Source of the DNA: Calocera cornea HHB12733
Taxonomy: Eukaryota > Basidiomycota > Dacrymycetes > Dacrymycetales > Dacrymycetaceae
Direction of reading: 5' to 3'
Assembly (NCBI GenBank): GCA_001632435.1
Contig: KV423923.1
Location: 74,281-138,280, forward strand
Length of the DNA stretch: 64,000 nt
Under the pieces are notes generated by a model. The model ran no database searches and was not told where the DNA came from. It was given only the letters and a program-made list of their open reading frames with translations. The position numbers and the translations under genes were made by a program. Below are positions 11,079 through 22,550 of the stretch, one piece after another. Position 1 is the first letter of the stretch. Each line of letters begins with the position of its first letter.

Positions 11079-13165
11079 TTACTGAGGAATTATGCAGGGC
11101 TCGTGGACGTTCGCGGGAGCAGAGGTATGCCATCCCTGCTCGTGAGGAATTACAGTTCCATAGTAGCAATGAGAAGGGAGATGTCGAAAAACAGCAGCAG
11201 ATTCCGGACCCAATTGTGACTGAGATGGGCCAGAGTACGGCGAGTGAGCAGCGGCAAAGCGATCATGGGGCGCTCGGTTGCTTCTGTTCTCCACTGGTGA
11301 TGCGATCACCTCTCCATCAGTCTGGAACGGGATACCCGGGGCCAGAGGAGAGGTAGCATATGAGTTGATGGAGCGCAGCTGCGGAGCTGAATTCTGCCGC
11401 CTGATCTCTTGGGTCGCATACGGATGAAATCGTCTCCTGGGGTAGCTGGCAGATAAGGGGGAGATGGTGTCCGAAATTGGCTGAGTTACAGAGTTGTACG
11501 TGCCGGTGCTGGCGAGCCGGCGATGTGCATCGAAATTTTGGCTCGAAATCGGAATGCCAGTAGACTCGGTCTTCAGGCTGGGCTCGCCCAGGTTTCTGAA
11601 GTCAACTGCCAGTCGAGGGGGGCCGTTACGGTCGGAGAAGTTGGTCGGAAAATGATGCGTCCATCTTGATGGTTCCACCTCTGTGGCAGTATTAACCGGC
11701 TCCGACGGCTGGAGCCCAATATTCGATGATTGATACCCATTAGCGTAACTCGTCTGAACCTGGAGGAGTAGTGAGGGCTTCAGATACGAGTGATCTTCTT
11801 GCTTAATTTGTGACTGGTGGACGGGGGCGACTGGCGTCGGTTGGAAAGAGGGGGCACTTTGTGGATATAGGTACGGTTGATCTGGTGGCGTCACATTCTT
11901 CATCGTCGGGGTCGTTCCGTGGTAGCCCTGGAACGGCTTGTATATAACAGGCACGGTAGCAGGCGGCTGCTGTGCCTGATGAGCATGCGAGCTCCACTGT
12001 GGTATAAATGTCGGGTGACTCGACGAGAAGTGGGGCGGGGCTTCGTAGTCGGGCGATGCGTAGAAAGATGACGTAGACTCTTCTTCGCTCAAGTCGTTTC
12101 CCGAATAGCTGAGTTCCGGAGAGAATAGTTCAGTCTTAAGCGTATTGGACCGATCTGTACTCTGAACAGGAGTGTGCTGTCCGTGCGCGTTCCTGGATGC
12201 TGTCGGAAACTCCAATTCAGCTTCGCGAGGGTCAATCGACTCAGATGTATCTCGTAGAGCTTCCTGTTTCGAGGTCCGCCTTCTTCGAGGTTGCCCAGCT
12301 GGGCGTGTTAGAAGATTGTATCTGGAATGTGGTCAGCTCTGATATCTAGACATGGCGAAAGAAAATGGCACGCCCATACCTGTTTTTGGCGGACAGACCG
12401 GTACGGTGCGGCAAGTACCCGCGCACGATGTGGGCCCATGCACGACCATGTTTCTTCACCGCTTTCACCAGGACGGCATCCTGCTCCTTGTCAGTGCCGA
12501 AAGACCACCCGTGGGTACTGAGGCATTCCACACACCTCCTCAGGCTTCCAGCTGGAATGATCTATTCAAGTTTCAGTCCAATGCGTTATTCATCTGTCGT
12601 TCAACGGACCTATATCTGGGTTGATAGCGTCTGTCCACCGTTTAGCGCATTCTGATGTAACACTTAAGCATTACCAGGGTAGTGTAGCCGGAAGCACGCA
12701 CGATCACCACTTCGCGTAACGACCATGGCGGCGACATGCGACCATCTGCACCAAAATCAGCGATTTCGGTCAAAGCATCAACATATTCACTTACTGGTTG
12801 CCATGAGATTTTACCGCCTGACGCAACAGCTCATCTTCCTCAGCAGTCCAAGCGCCTCGACGAAGTTGACGTTCCATCTGTCCGTACCACCGTTTGCGAC
12901 AGTCTTTATTGCTTCGTCCAGGAACATGCTGCGAGATTTCATGCCATAGATGAGGGGGTCCCTCGACCTGGCCTTCAACTGTTGGAAGACCACATAAACA
13001 ATCTTGTGCAGTATGTAGCTTCCCAGTTGATGTACCTTGTAAAATGGCGGCGCGAAGAAGCTCGTCCTCGCTTTCTGTCCAGGCTCGACGTTGTCGACGT
13101 TGGGCCGGAACGACATCGTCCGTGTTGGTATCCGGAGAGGTCACCAAGCTGTCCGACTCAGACAT
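11079..13165 (-). CDS. Three-repeat Myb/SANT DNA-binding protein
   Basis: Nuclear transcription-factor-like protein. The N-terminal exon (from 13165, MSESDSLVTSP) starts Myb repeat 1 (RRAWTESEDELLRAAI, then after an intron HLWHEISQHVPGRSNKDCRKRW). Repeat 2 is GAWTAEEDELLRQAVKSHGN then WSHVAAMV and CAKRWTDAINPD. Repeat 3 is SSWKPEE / EQDAVLVKAVKKHGRAWAHI and LSAKNRY. Introns interrupt each repeat. The last exon encodes about 400 residues of Ser/Pro/Gln-rich disordered sequence ending at 11079, typical of an activation region. The arrangement resembles fungal c-Myb/BAS1-type proteins; the target genes cannot be inferred. Its 3' end converges on aminopeptidase copy 2 with 280 bp between stop codons. 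Confidence 0.82.
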
Positions 13166-15122
13166 CGTAGCAGAGTGGAGCTGGACACGAGGGCGTGGAG
13201 TTGTTAGGAAACCTTACGTGGCACGTCCTCTTTAATGCGTAGAGGGCATGCAATGAGGCGCCGTGGCGAATTAGACGTTAAGGGCCGATTCCGCCGTCCT
13301 CCGGGGAACGGAGGTCCTGGGGACCGTGTTCGATCATCAAGAAGCGAAGAGAGGAAGCCACGGGCTCAAGTTCTCCAAAGGATCATTCAAATGCGGGCGT
13401 TACTGGGCGCGTCGCGGTGTACTCGCGCCGAAGTACAATACCCCTGAATCGAAGAAGGTGCCACTCTGAGTGGTCGGTTGCCTTCCCGAGTTCCGCTCTA
13501 CTTTGTGACGACGGTAATCAGCGCTTCGTAAGACCGGACGAGCATTATGCATCGATGCACCTTCAGATTTCACGCGCACTGCCCCGACACCTGCGGAGAC
13601 AAAGGTGTGATGAAAACGCACGCTCAAGGGCATCACAAGGGTCAGAGACTGCTTGTGCCAGTAAAATTACCTTTCCTTGGAGCTGACGCGTGTTCATCAA
13701 CGGACTCCTGTGCTTTAGGGGTCCTTCGCGTACTTTTCAGCTTCTGATACTGTCCGCCGCCGTTTCGGCTGCGCGTTGCCTTCTATGGAAGGACACCTTC
13801 GTGCAATCGCTTACCATTAAGATTGCAGCACGATAAAGACCCGCCCTATCTCTCTGAAGGGTACTCTGAAAGGTGCTCCGCTGTCCCGCGATATTCCTCA
13901 AACCGCAACCCCTTGTATCTAGTGCGGTCATTGTTACCGCTGTCTTGGTTATTACATCCTTCTTATTTGGTATTGGCTTCGTAAATTGAGAATTGGCCTA
14001 GCCCCCGTCATATTAAGTTGAGAACACTGCTGAATGGGAGCTGGAAACGCCTGGTGGTGCGATTCAGTGGTGTGATTCTGGAAGATCCAGAAGAGCGGAT
14101 CCGAGGAGGCCCTGACTTCTTTGAGAGCATGAAAGGGTGACCGGCCGACAGACGCCCGCATTGGATGTGTTTCGACAGAACTGTATAGCGCGGCCCTTGC
14201 GTCACAATCTATCGATGAAGTTTGCTGGACGCAATACATAGTCGGCGCAGTTGTTGCCACACATTCAGCGACATATACACAGTCTGTTTTCTTATCAACG
14301 GCATGGTCGGAGGCCGGACTACAGAGGGGCTCAACAGGGCACTGGTCGGAAATGATGCGGCAGCTGGTCAGCCTTCCTGAGCGTACGTTGCCAGGCCGAA
14401 TGTCTCACGTCTGTTTGCTCGAAATCCTCCGGATGAATAGGGGGCGCCGGCGGATGAACGGAGATGTCCGGCAGACCAACTCGCGGCCGATTTGCGGATT
14501 GGTCGCCTGATTCACGAGCTAGAAGAGAGATGCCGATGCCAGAGGGACCCCACCCCTTGAAGGCCCGGTGGAATGCGCCGAGTCATTTATATGGAAACGT
14601 CGATATGGCTCGGCGCTAATTCGAGCGGCACACATGAGCCAAGCCGTTGTCATGCAGTCGTTCCTGTGTTCCTATCCGATGGATGGACTGAATGGATTTT
14701 CCCTTTGCACCTCGGAAAGCGCGTCGACCGAGGTGGAGACAGTTCGGAAACGACCGGTGAACGACCGAAAGCGATTCGGAGTGTTGCGGATGCCGCGCTA
14801 TCTTCCGCTAGACACTATACGCCTCCTAGTCCGTTCAACAAAAATGCCGTAAATCTCCCTCGCTCTTGTGAAACTACGCCGCAAGATGTCGTCAGTGATG
14901 AAGCGGGAGGAGCTGAGAGGCGGCGGCCCACGTGTGCGCACAGATCATCTGGTTATGCATCCGCCATCCGTGACTGGGCCCGCGGGGGCGCGGTTGGCCC
15001 GCGCGTTGGTCTGAGTCGACCACCACGACATCGACCACGTAGGTTCTACTCCCACCATACTTATACCTTGTCATTCTGTATATCCTTTCAAATAAACCTG
15101 CTTCTATTCGCTTATTTCTGCG
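13166..15122. other. Divergent promoter region, Myb gene / PARP gene
   Basis: About 2 kb between the starts of two divergent genes. I see no convincing gene, tRNA or tandem repeat. Short frames (for example near 14570-15130) lack coding bias and splice support. The final 100 bp before the PARP start is AT- and pyrimidine-rich, as is common in fungal 5' leaders. Confidence 0.4.
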
Positions 15123-17365
15123 ATGTCTGACACCGACGAGTATGAGTTCGAGGAGGACTACGACATGGACACGTACGGACAGGACGATGACTCCCCCCTG
15201 ACGACGGACCCTGAGGACAGCAAACCGGTTCAGCATGGAGAACTCGTAGACGAGGACGAGGACGACGCAGAGGGAGAAGACATGGCTTGGGATGATGATG
15301 ATGATCTCACATCGATGGTCGCCTCCTCCCACGCGTTGGACGAAACGACGAGCGAGATGGTGCAAGAAGCAGTTACCCTTGCACAGACGCATCTCGCAGA
15401 CCCTGACGTGATCCAATTCACCCCCCTCGGACCGAAGTTCACGCTCTCTGTTGTCGATATGCATCATGCTACTCGCCAGGCATGCGGACTCACTCAGGCC
15501 GATCCCCTCTTTCTGCATCTGGACCTGACTAAAGGCTTCAAGCGCAGCTCACCACGTCCGCTCATCACGGTCTGCCACGGACCTGACGGACAGCCATCGA
15601 CGACCTCCGAACGGCCCAATCCCCGATTCAGTATTGGCATACAGCTTGTGAGCTCCGTGCAAAAGTTCATCCAGGACAGATGGGCGCGGAAGGATGAGAT
15701 GTTCCTCGTTGAACTGTATGAGCTTGCGGTCGAACGTCTTACCAACTGCGGGAATATGTGCATGCTGTGTGATCGAGAACTTCCCTTCCCCGGTCTGAAG
15801 CCTACTATATGCGAAGACAAGCTGTGTTCATACCAGCTGGAGAAACTGGGAATCGGTGCTGGACTGGGACTGATCGACACGGATATCATAGGTAAGTGGT
15901 TCCTTCCGACGGGTGACGCCTGCTTCAAGGTTATCGCAGTTGCCGATTTCCTGATCTGTGCCTGCTTGGCCGCCGCTTCGAGTGGATCTCGTATTCAGTT
16001 TGCTCTTCCAAGCATGCCCACGGCTGAGGGTAAAGACGAGACGATTCTTCCTGGTCGGGTTGTGAAAGCGCTGGCCGCTACCCCTGTCTTAGCAGAGCTC
16101 CCGAAAGACGATGACGCGCGATCGGACGCTTTGAAGGAGGCCGATCCTTTACTGGAAACCATCATACGCTGGATCTTTGCGACAAATCGTGCTCATGTGG
16201 TGTCCATGTCGCCCGAGGAGCAGTTCGTAGAAATGGCTACTCCTTATCAATTCAGAATCAGCACCTCTACCAGAGCTCACGCGTCGGCATTTGAGAGTAT
16301 GAAGCAACGTCACGGCAGCTTTTACGCTTGGCATGGTTCCAGTGCTGCCAACTGGTGAGATTTCGGTTACTGGATTCTATCTAGCTTTGACGCGCGCTTC
16401 TCAGGCACAATATTCTGAGGAACAACCTGAAGAATGCCAGCAACACGCCGATGATGAGCGCTGGCGCCGCATATGGTCCCGGTATCTATCTTGCGAAGAA
16501 CTCGAGCACGTCTCTCGCATATAGCATGCGTCATAGTGGCTTTGGCGCTGCAATGTCTCTGAGCCGTTTCTGGAACAGCCAGTTCGATGGAAACTTGCAT
16601 ATCCTCGCTCTCTGTGAAGTTGCAAATGCGCCGCAGGTTCAGATGCACCACAATACAGGCATCATCACCTGCACCGAGGAGACATGTGTCACCCTGCGCT
16701 ATCTGTTTCTATTCACTGCTACGGGCGCGCCTGCCATTGACGCCGAGAAGTTGACGCCAAAGGAGTACCGAAACGACACGACGATTGTTGGAATGGTTCC
16801 TGTTTCTGAGATCGATCCCAAGCATCTGCTTGTGACGAGCGACAACTATGCGTGGGACATTCAAGAACTCGTCCAGCTGATCGAAAGCAAACACGGAGTC
16901 TTCATCAACGGTTATACTCGTCTGGGTTTCAACAACAAGGATGTGAAAGCCATCATTAATCATCCCAGCGGTGAAGGTGCGAGGCTATCCAAGCTCGAGG
17001 CTCACAATGCGGCTCTGCGCAAGAAGATCCCCGAGCACGTCTTTCGGAGGCTTCAGGATGTAGGGAAGATCTGCGTTGCAGAAGTCGGAGAGGACTACAG
17101 CAAGAGCACCGTGGCCATCCTAGAGCTGAAGGCGTTCATCGAGGGCCTGAGTGCGGAGGTGAAGGATGCGCTCGAAAAGGCGCCGTTCGAGGTGGTACGT
17201 CATTGGAACACTGCCTGTGTAACTCAAGCTGACAGCCGAATGCAGCAAGACAGCCACAGTCGTCTGCCTTTCCGGGATACCGTGATGCACGAACTCGAGC
17301 TTGTCACGTCTGCCGGCGACTGTATCCACCGCTTCGGCGACTTCCTGATGCAAGTGCGACCCTGA
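15123..17365 (+). CDS. PARP6/PARP8-family ADP-ribosyltransferase
   Basis: Predicted mono-ADP-ribosyltransferase. Four exons: 15123-15891, 15940-16354, 16405-17194, 17246-17365 (697 aa). The first 60 residues are strongly acidic. A Cys cluster follows (CNMCMLC, then CEDKLC), as in the domain before the catalytic region of animal PARP6/8, then an Ile/Arg-rich helix (WIFATNRAHVV). The catalytic domain has His388 (YAWHGSS), Tyr423 (GPGIYLA) and NWHNILRNNLKNAS, close to the PARP6/8 pattern. The third triad position lies in a strand reading CVTLRYLFLF and shows no Glu, so polymer synthesis is unlikely. After the catalytic domain about 200 residues (from about 505) form a helical extension I cannot assign. 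No ubiquitin-conjugating fold is evident. Nuclear or cytosolic location is not decided by the sequence. Confidence 0.87.
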
Positions 17366-17934
17366 ACGGCCAAACCGAGCTTCTCCGGCCGCGACCGTGT
17401 CGACTTCTCTTTTCTTTTCTTTCACTCTCGGGCTCTGAGAATTGCAATGACCCAAACATGTATATTATGGCCGAGTATAGGGCGCATCAATGAACATAAA
17501 CGCTTCGTAATGCTACGGTTGGATGTTGTGCCGATCGATACATCTGACTGCGAGACAGCGATCAGCCCCGGAGCCTCGGCTCGGAAGGAAAGCGGCTCAA
17601 CCATTTCCGGAAGGCATAGCCGGAACCCTTCCGAAGGGAACGTGACTGTGTTCTGGGGCGCTGCATGCCCTCCCCGGCTCGCTCTATGGCATTCTTGTGA
17701 AATGCAGGCTGATAGCATATGTTCAAGCCGCGAGCAAGCCAGATGCAGTTATGCAAGAAAAATCCCATTGTAGATTGTACCGATTTTAGGAAAAAAACAC
17801 CGCACGTAAAGGCATGATCGCAGTCATTATACATGTTTCCCGTCCGTCCGGCCGGCCGATTCCCGCCAGCCGCCCTCTGCACCCACCCAGTCCTCCTTCA
17901 TGCAAACGACGCGACGGGACGCGTGTGCACTCAC
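17366..17934. other. Convergent 3' region, PARP / MFS exporter
   Basis: Noncoding interval between two converging genes. A pyrimidine tract (ttcttttcttttctttc) at about 17405-17425 lies just after the PARP stop. No gene is seen. Confidence 0.45.
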
Positions 17935-19975
17935 TCACGCGGCGGCATGCGGATGCTGATGGGTGTGGTGCGGGTGATGCTCCTCATACTCGTGTTCGAG
18001 CGCCTCGACCTGCTTGAGCTGGGCCTCGAGGGGGTCGTCGGTGGGCCGCTCGTGCAGGCCGACCTTCTCCACCGTCGCCTCGACATGGTTCGTCATGAGC
18101 TCCTTGACCCCGCGCAGCATCGCGACGGAGATGATGGCCACGACGGTGAAGGGGATGACGGTGATCCAGGCGTAGCGGTAGGCGTGCGCGTACGCCCACT
18201 GCGAGGCGGACGTCGCGGCCGCGAGGATGTCCGCGTTGATCCCGGGGACGGTGTCGAAGCCGGAGCCGGCGGCGAAGGCGGCGAGGAGGGCGGCGACGGA
18301 GCTGGAGGGCAGGCCCGCGGCGACGGCGGCGGAGCCCACCTGCGCCCCGTACGTCGTCAGCTTGGAGTTGACGATGGTGCCCATGATGGCTGAGCCGAAT
18401 GCGCCGCCGATCGCGCGCGCGGAGAAGGCAAGCCCGGTGGCGGTGGCGAGGTACGCGTGCGGGGCGGTGAACTGCGTGACGGCGACGAGGAGGGTGAGCG
18501 GGCCTGACTGGCCGATGCCGGAGAGAACGTTGTACCCGATCTGGCGCGAGTTGTCGCTGGGCGTTATGGTGGCGTAGCAGACGCAGACGGCGAAGAAGAT
18601 GAGGAAGGTGAAGATGAGCGGGGACTTTACGTCTTTGTACCGGGTCGAGTACCAGCTGCGGGGGCGTGTGTGAGCACTGCTCCAATTTCACACGTTCGGA
18701 GTGGAGGGAGAGGGGCTTACATGATCGGGATGGAGGCGAAGAGGGATGTGAGCCCGTAGGACAGCTGCCTGATCGAGATCTTCCACGAGTCGGTCTCGAA
18801 CCCGAGGTTGAGGACGATCTGCGGGGTGAACTGGGCGACGGCGGAGTAGAAGATGAAGCCCTCGACGGCGAAGGCGAAGAGGGAGAGGGGGAAGTTGCGG
18901 CCCCGCTGGAAGAAGACGTGGGCGGCGATGCCGTCGGAGCGGCCGAGCCACTCGTACAGGCAGAAGGCGACGAGGAGGACGAGCCCGATCACGAGCGGGG
19001 CGATGACGTTCGCGGAGGACCAGGGGTAGGCGCCGCCGGACCAGTCGAACGCGAGGAGCGCGATTGCCGACCCGCCGACGAGGAGGACGGAGCCGATCGG
19101 GTCGAGCATCCAGAGAAGCTTGCGCCACGACATCTTCGGGTAGTCCACCGGCGGGGGGTAGTAGAATGCCAGCAGGCCGAAGGCCGTGAACGCGTGGAAG
19201 GCGCACTGCATCCAGAAGATCTTGCGCCAGCCGCTGGGCTGCAGGGCGGGTCAGCGAGCCGCGTCGTTAGTAGGCGAGAGGGGGAGACGCACGTCAGAGC
19301 GGATCACCGCGCCCGAGCCGAGCCCGCCGGCCGTCCCGCCGATGGCGCCGGCGAGGTAGGCGTACCCGTTGGCGAGGGTGCGGTACTTCATTGGGAGGAC
19401 CTCGCTCGGGATGCTCTGGACGATGCTGATCGTCGCGAGGGTGGAGCCGATGAGGATGCCGCCGCCGACGAGCCAGGACATGTTCTTCGCCTCTGCGCAG
19501 AGGATGCTGCCGACTACCGCGATGAGGGGCGGGATGGCGGCCATGTACTTCCTGTTGACGAGGTCGGAGAGCCGGCCTACGACGGGGGACAGGGCGGACT
19601 GCATGAGGATGGGCGCTTGGACGATCCATCCCGAGAGGGGCGCGTCGCCGAGGTCGCGGACAATGAATGCGATGACTGTGGGAGCGGAGGTGACGACGAA
19701 GACCTGTGCGACTGTGGGGGGAGTAGTGAGTGATGAGTGGTTCGCTGTGGGTGGGGGGAGGGGAGCGCACAGATTGCGAAGCAGGATACGAAGACTGCGA
19801 CCCATGAGCGCCAGCCGAGCTTGACGTCGTCGAGGCCCTGTGCGACGACGTGGTGCTGGCCGGTGCCGGCGTTGGCGGGTGCTGGGGCGGTGGTGGTGGG
19901 CGGGGCCGCGTCGGAGTGGTTGTAGGACGCCTTCTCTTCGTCCACGGGGGACTCGGTGCGTGCGGCGGCGGACAT
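17935..19975 (-). CDS. MFS exporter, Tri12/drug-H+ antiporter type
   Basis: Plasma-membrane proton-coupled exporter of the major facilitator superfamily, 14-helix type. Four exons: 19975-19771, 19711-19293, 19238-18721, 18655-17935 (620 aa). The start MSAAARTESPVDEE is the first ATG in a frame that continues into the transporter. A cytosolic N-terminus of about 55 residues precedes the first helix (WVAVFVSCFAIFAQVFVV). The loop after helix 2 has GRLSDLVNRKY, the MFS motif A position. The order of helices and the motif FWMQCAFHAF resemble the fungal trichothecene-efflux (Tri12, PF06609) group, which also holds siderophore and drug exporters. No toxin cluster surrounds it, so the substrate is unknown. 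The last 20 residues are His-rich (HHPHHTHQHPHA) and could bind metal. A minus-strand TATA box lies 170 bp upstream. Confidence 0.88.
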
Positions 19976-20142
19976 GGTGGTGTGGGGAGGCGGGGAGGAT
20001 GGGCGGCGAACTCGCACGTTTACCCGGGACGGTCAGCGATCGCTGGGCGTGAGTGGTGGGCGTGAGTGGTGGGCGCGAAGCAGCAATCTTCCCCAGCACA
20101 CGAAGCCGTGAGTCTTCTTCGAGTGGCCCAGCCGCCGCCCGC

Positions 20143-20148
20143 TTTATA
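20143..20148 (-). promoter_or_regulatory. Putative TATA box of the Tri12-like MFS gene
   Basis: The minus strand reads ggggTATAAAgcggg here, about 168 bp upstream of the ATG at 19975. Context and distance suit a core promoter; there is no transcript evidence. Confidence 0.5.
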
Positions 20149-20299
20149 CCCCCCTGCGCAGGCATGCCGTCACGCCGCCCTCGCCGCGCATGTCCGCATT
20201 CGGGTAAAAAGAACAAGCAGCCGCCGGGACCGTCCTCGGACGGTCAACACGGCGGGCGGGCCTGCCGTCACGGGGCCCCGCGCTGCCCTGGCCCGGAGA

Positions 20300-20323
20300 G
20301 GGAGACGGAGACGGAGACGGAGT
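20300..20323 (+). repeat. Hexanucleotide repeat (GGAGAC)n
   Basis: About four imperfect copies of GGAGAC, beginning gagggagacggagacgg, in the upstream region of the Tri12-like MFS gene. Confidence 0.7.
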
Positions 20324-21034
20324 CAAGCCAGGCCAATGAATGGCATGCACCATTGCTCCCGCCGAGCCGCCCTGGCGCCCACCGGGTCACCCGTCGACCC
20401 TGACTGACGCGAAAACGCGGGGGAGGGCGAGCGGACACAGAGCGGACGCGGAGCGGGTCAACATACACCCGCCTCCCGCCGGAGGAACCTTCGCGGCAGT
20501 GTGGTTTATGCAACTATTCAGTGCGCCGACCGCATTACCTGCACTAGCACTGTGCACCGAGCGCGCCTGACAGCCGCCCCTGCCATCATGACCCGCGCGA
20601 ACCATCCCATCCCATCCCATTAATATTCTCCACCCACGCTTCGTAATCCCCTGCCCCGCCTCCCGGAGCTTGGCCATCCAATCACTCCAACCTACCTCTG
20701 CAGGCGGGAACGCCGTCCCGCCGCGCCTCCATATGGATTCTGCAGAGCATAGACAGGTACATAGATAGATAAGATGCGCTATTGTTAGGAACGGTGATGC
20801 TAGAACTGATAGGCTGATAGCCTCGACGACGAAGCGGAGCATCATCCTTCCTTCTTCCGGCAGTTGGAAGGGCCAACACAAGGGCACCCCCTTCTGCTGT
20901 CCGATCACCCGTCCTTGCCCTGCCGCATCTGTACCACAGTCACAGCTCTAACCAGAACCCGGAGCCAGGAGCCAGAAGCCAGGAGCCACGATCTTCCATC
21001 GGCCCGGGCTTCGTTCCCCCGATCGGCAAATCCC

Positions 21035-21078
21035 CTCAGCCCTCAGCCCTCAGCCCACAGCCCACAACCCACAACCGT
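21035..21078 (+). repeat. Degenerate CCTCAGC / CCCACAG repeat
   Basis: Successive copies of cctcagc drift into cccacagc and then cccacaac, a short decaying minisatellite. A related cluster of ggagcca copies lies at about 20960-20990. Confidence 0.7.
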
Positions 21079-21441
21079 TCCACCCACCTGGCATCCACCC
21101 AACGTCCTGTCAGCCCTTGTCGCGCCAGCCCCGCCCCCCGCGGGCCCCTCGTTGTCTCACCCCACTCTCGCCCAGAGTGCATTTCCAAGCCAGCGCCAGA
21201 GCAGAGCCCGGAGCTGGGTCACCGCTCTGCACTGGTGCGTCCTGACAGACAGTCACAGGCCTGCCCTGTCCTGTACAGTACATTAGAGACCGGGCACAGC
21301 ACGCCTCCCCCGCTCCTCCCCGCATCCCCGCATTTCGCACTTCGCACTTCGCAGGTGTCACGGACAGTCGGCCCCGGGCCCCGGGCAACCGGGGGCTCGA
21401 CGTTGGTGCCTCTCATGCGCATGACGGTTGTCCCACCGACA

Positions 21442-21471
21442 CCAACCCCAACCCCAACCCCAACCCCAACA
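21442..21471 (+). repeat. (CCCCAA)n interstitial array
   Basis: Four to five copies of CCCCAA; the minus strand reads GGGGTT repeats and can form a G-quadruplex. The unit is not the TTAGGG telomere unit usual in basidiomycetes. Confidence 0.8.
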
Positions 21472-21511
21472 CCGACCACCGTCCGTCCTGCAGACTGCCG
21501 CAGGATCTGAT

Positions 21512-21534
21512 CGCTCGCTCGCTCGCTCGCTCGC
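21512..21534 (+). repeat. Tetranucleotide repeat (CGCT)n
   Basis: About six perfect copies of CGCT, followed by cgcgcg. Confidence 0.85.
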
Positions 21535-21618
21535 GCGTACTGTAATGGATCAGTCATCCGTGTGCCCGCGGGAGGGCAGTACTGTGCCTGAACCACTGAG
21601 AGACGCGGTCGCATGCGC

Positions 21619-21650
21619 CATGCCATGCCATGCCATGCCATGCCATGCCT
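21619..21650 (+). repeat. Pentanucleotide repeat (TGCCA)6
   Basis: Six perfect copies of TGCCA, about 90 bp after the CGCT repeat. Confidence 0.9.
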
Positions 21651-22550
21651 GAGCTCCCTCGGGATCCCATCGCGGAGAAACCGTTCATCCGCCGGGCGCG
21701 CGGCGCTCGTTTTCCGCGAGCTCGGAGCGTGTGCGCCGCACCCGCGTCCGCCCGGACCCCTACGAGGAGCGTATTGGACTCCAATGCACTAGTGGGGGTG
21801 ATTCTGTGTCCATCTTGAAAGTGCGTGAATGGATTATCCCGTTCCCATAGATTCCAGACTTTTGTACTGTATTCGGGACTTGAAACTTCGGTGCGGGGCG
21901 ATGATGGGCTGTGGACGGGTGGGAGGCGCGTGTGGGGAAGAGCGTGGGGAACTGTATTGCATTGGGTCTGTGTCGGTGCTTCGCAAGGCGGGGAATGAAT
22001 GTGCATCCTATGATATCAGCCGCATCATGCATGGGACGTGCCACTGCCCAGTGCGCTCCGGCCTGTCATTCAGTCATCGTGAACCAATGCTGCCGCTAAA
22101 TCGTTGCGCAGCTTCACTCACGCACGTCGACGCCGCGTGCCTGACAAACCCCAGTCACCCTTGATCAACCTCTGACAACAACAGAAGCACGTAACGCCGG
22201 AACGGGCCCATCACACCCCTGGGCGATGGGCGAAAAAGCGCACACGCGTGTCTCACCTGACGACAAGCGAGAAGCCATAGCCGGAATTGGAAAGCATCCG
22301 CATCCGCGAAATCCTTTGTGGCAAGAGCCAGGGGCCGGGGCTGGACACCGGTCAGTGGGCGCGCAGCGGAGCGGTCACGGGGTTGTCGACTGGTGATCGG
22401 GATGGGGCGTGCCACTGCGAGTCTGCGCGCCTGGAACAATCTTCATTCGGCGGTGCGGGGCTTGGCACGAGCGCTCGGCTACTGCAGGCACGCCCGTCTC
22501 ACGGGACGTGATCAATAGTTAGATACAGCCTGCCAAATCCTAAGTATACA

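Larger units (their letters stand above)
19976..22550. other. GC-rich, microsatellite-dense intergenic region
   Basis: 2.6 kb between the MFS start and the 3' end of the 6TM/DUF2421 gene. Open frames here are products of high GC and repeats and change register without splice signals. It holds several different simple repeats between 20.3 and 21.65 kb (listed separately) and the MFS promoter. No gene is supported. Confidence 0.6.

Noticed and set aside
15123..17365. UBC-PARP fusion
   Set aside because: I found no E2 active-site Cys context or HPN motif; the family match is to PARP6/8.
18666..19733. 355-codon open frame on the plus strand
   Set aside because: It is antisense to the MFS exporter and crosses its introns; its Glu/Gly/Asp-rich composition is that of a GC-rich shadow frame.
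17935..19975. Secondary-metabolite or toxin cluster around the Tri12-like exporter
   Set aside because: Neighbouring genes are a PARP and a 6TM/DUF2421 protein; no synthase, P450 or cluster regulator is present.
20864..21286. 140-codon plus-strand frame
   Set aside because: It is made of simple repeats (CAGCCCT and similar), without splice support or any domain.
21442..21471. Interstitial telomere
   Set aside because: The unit is CCCCAA/GGGGTT, not the TTAGGG unit expected in basidiomycetes, and only four to five copies are present.
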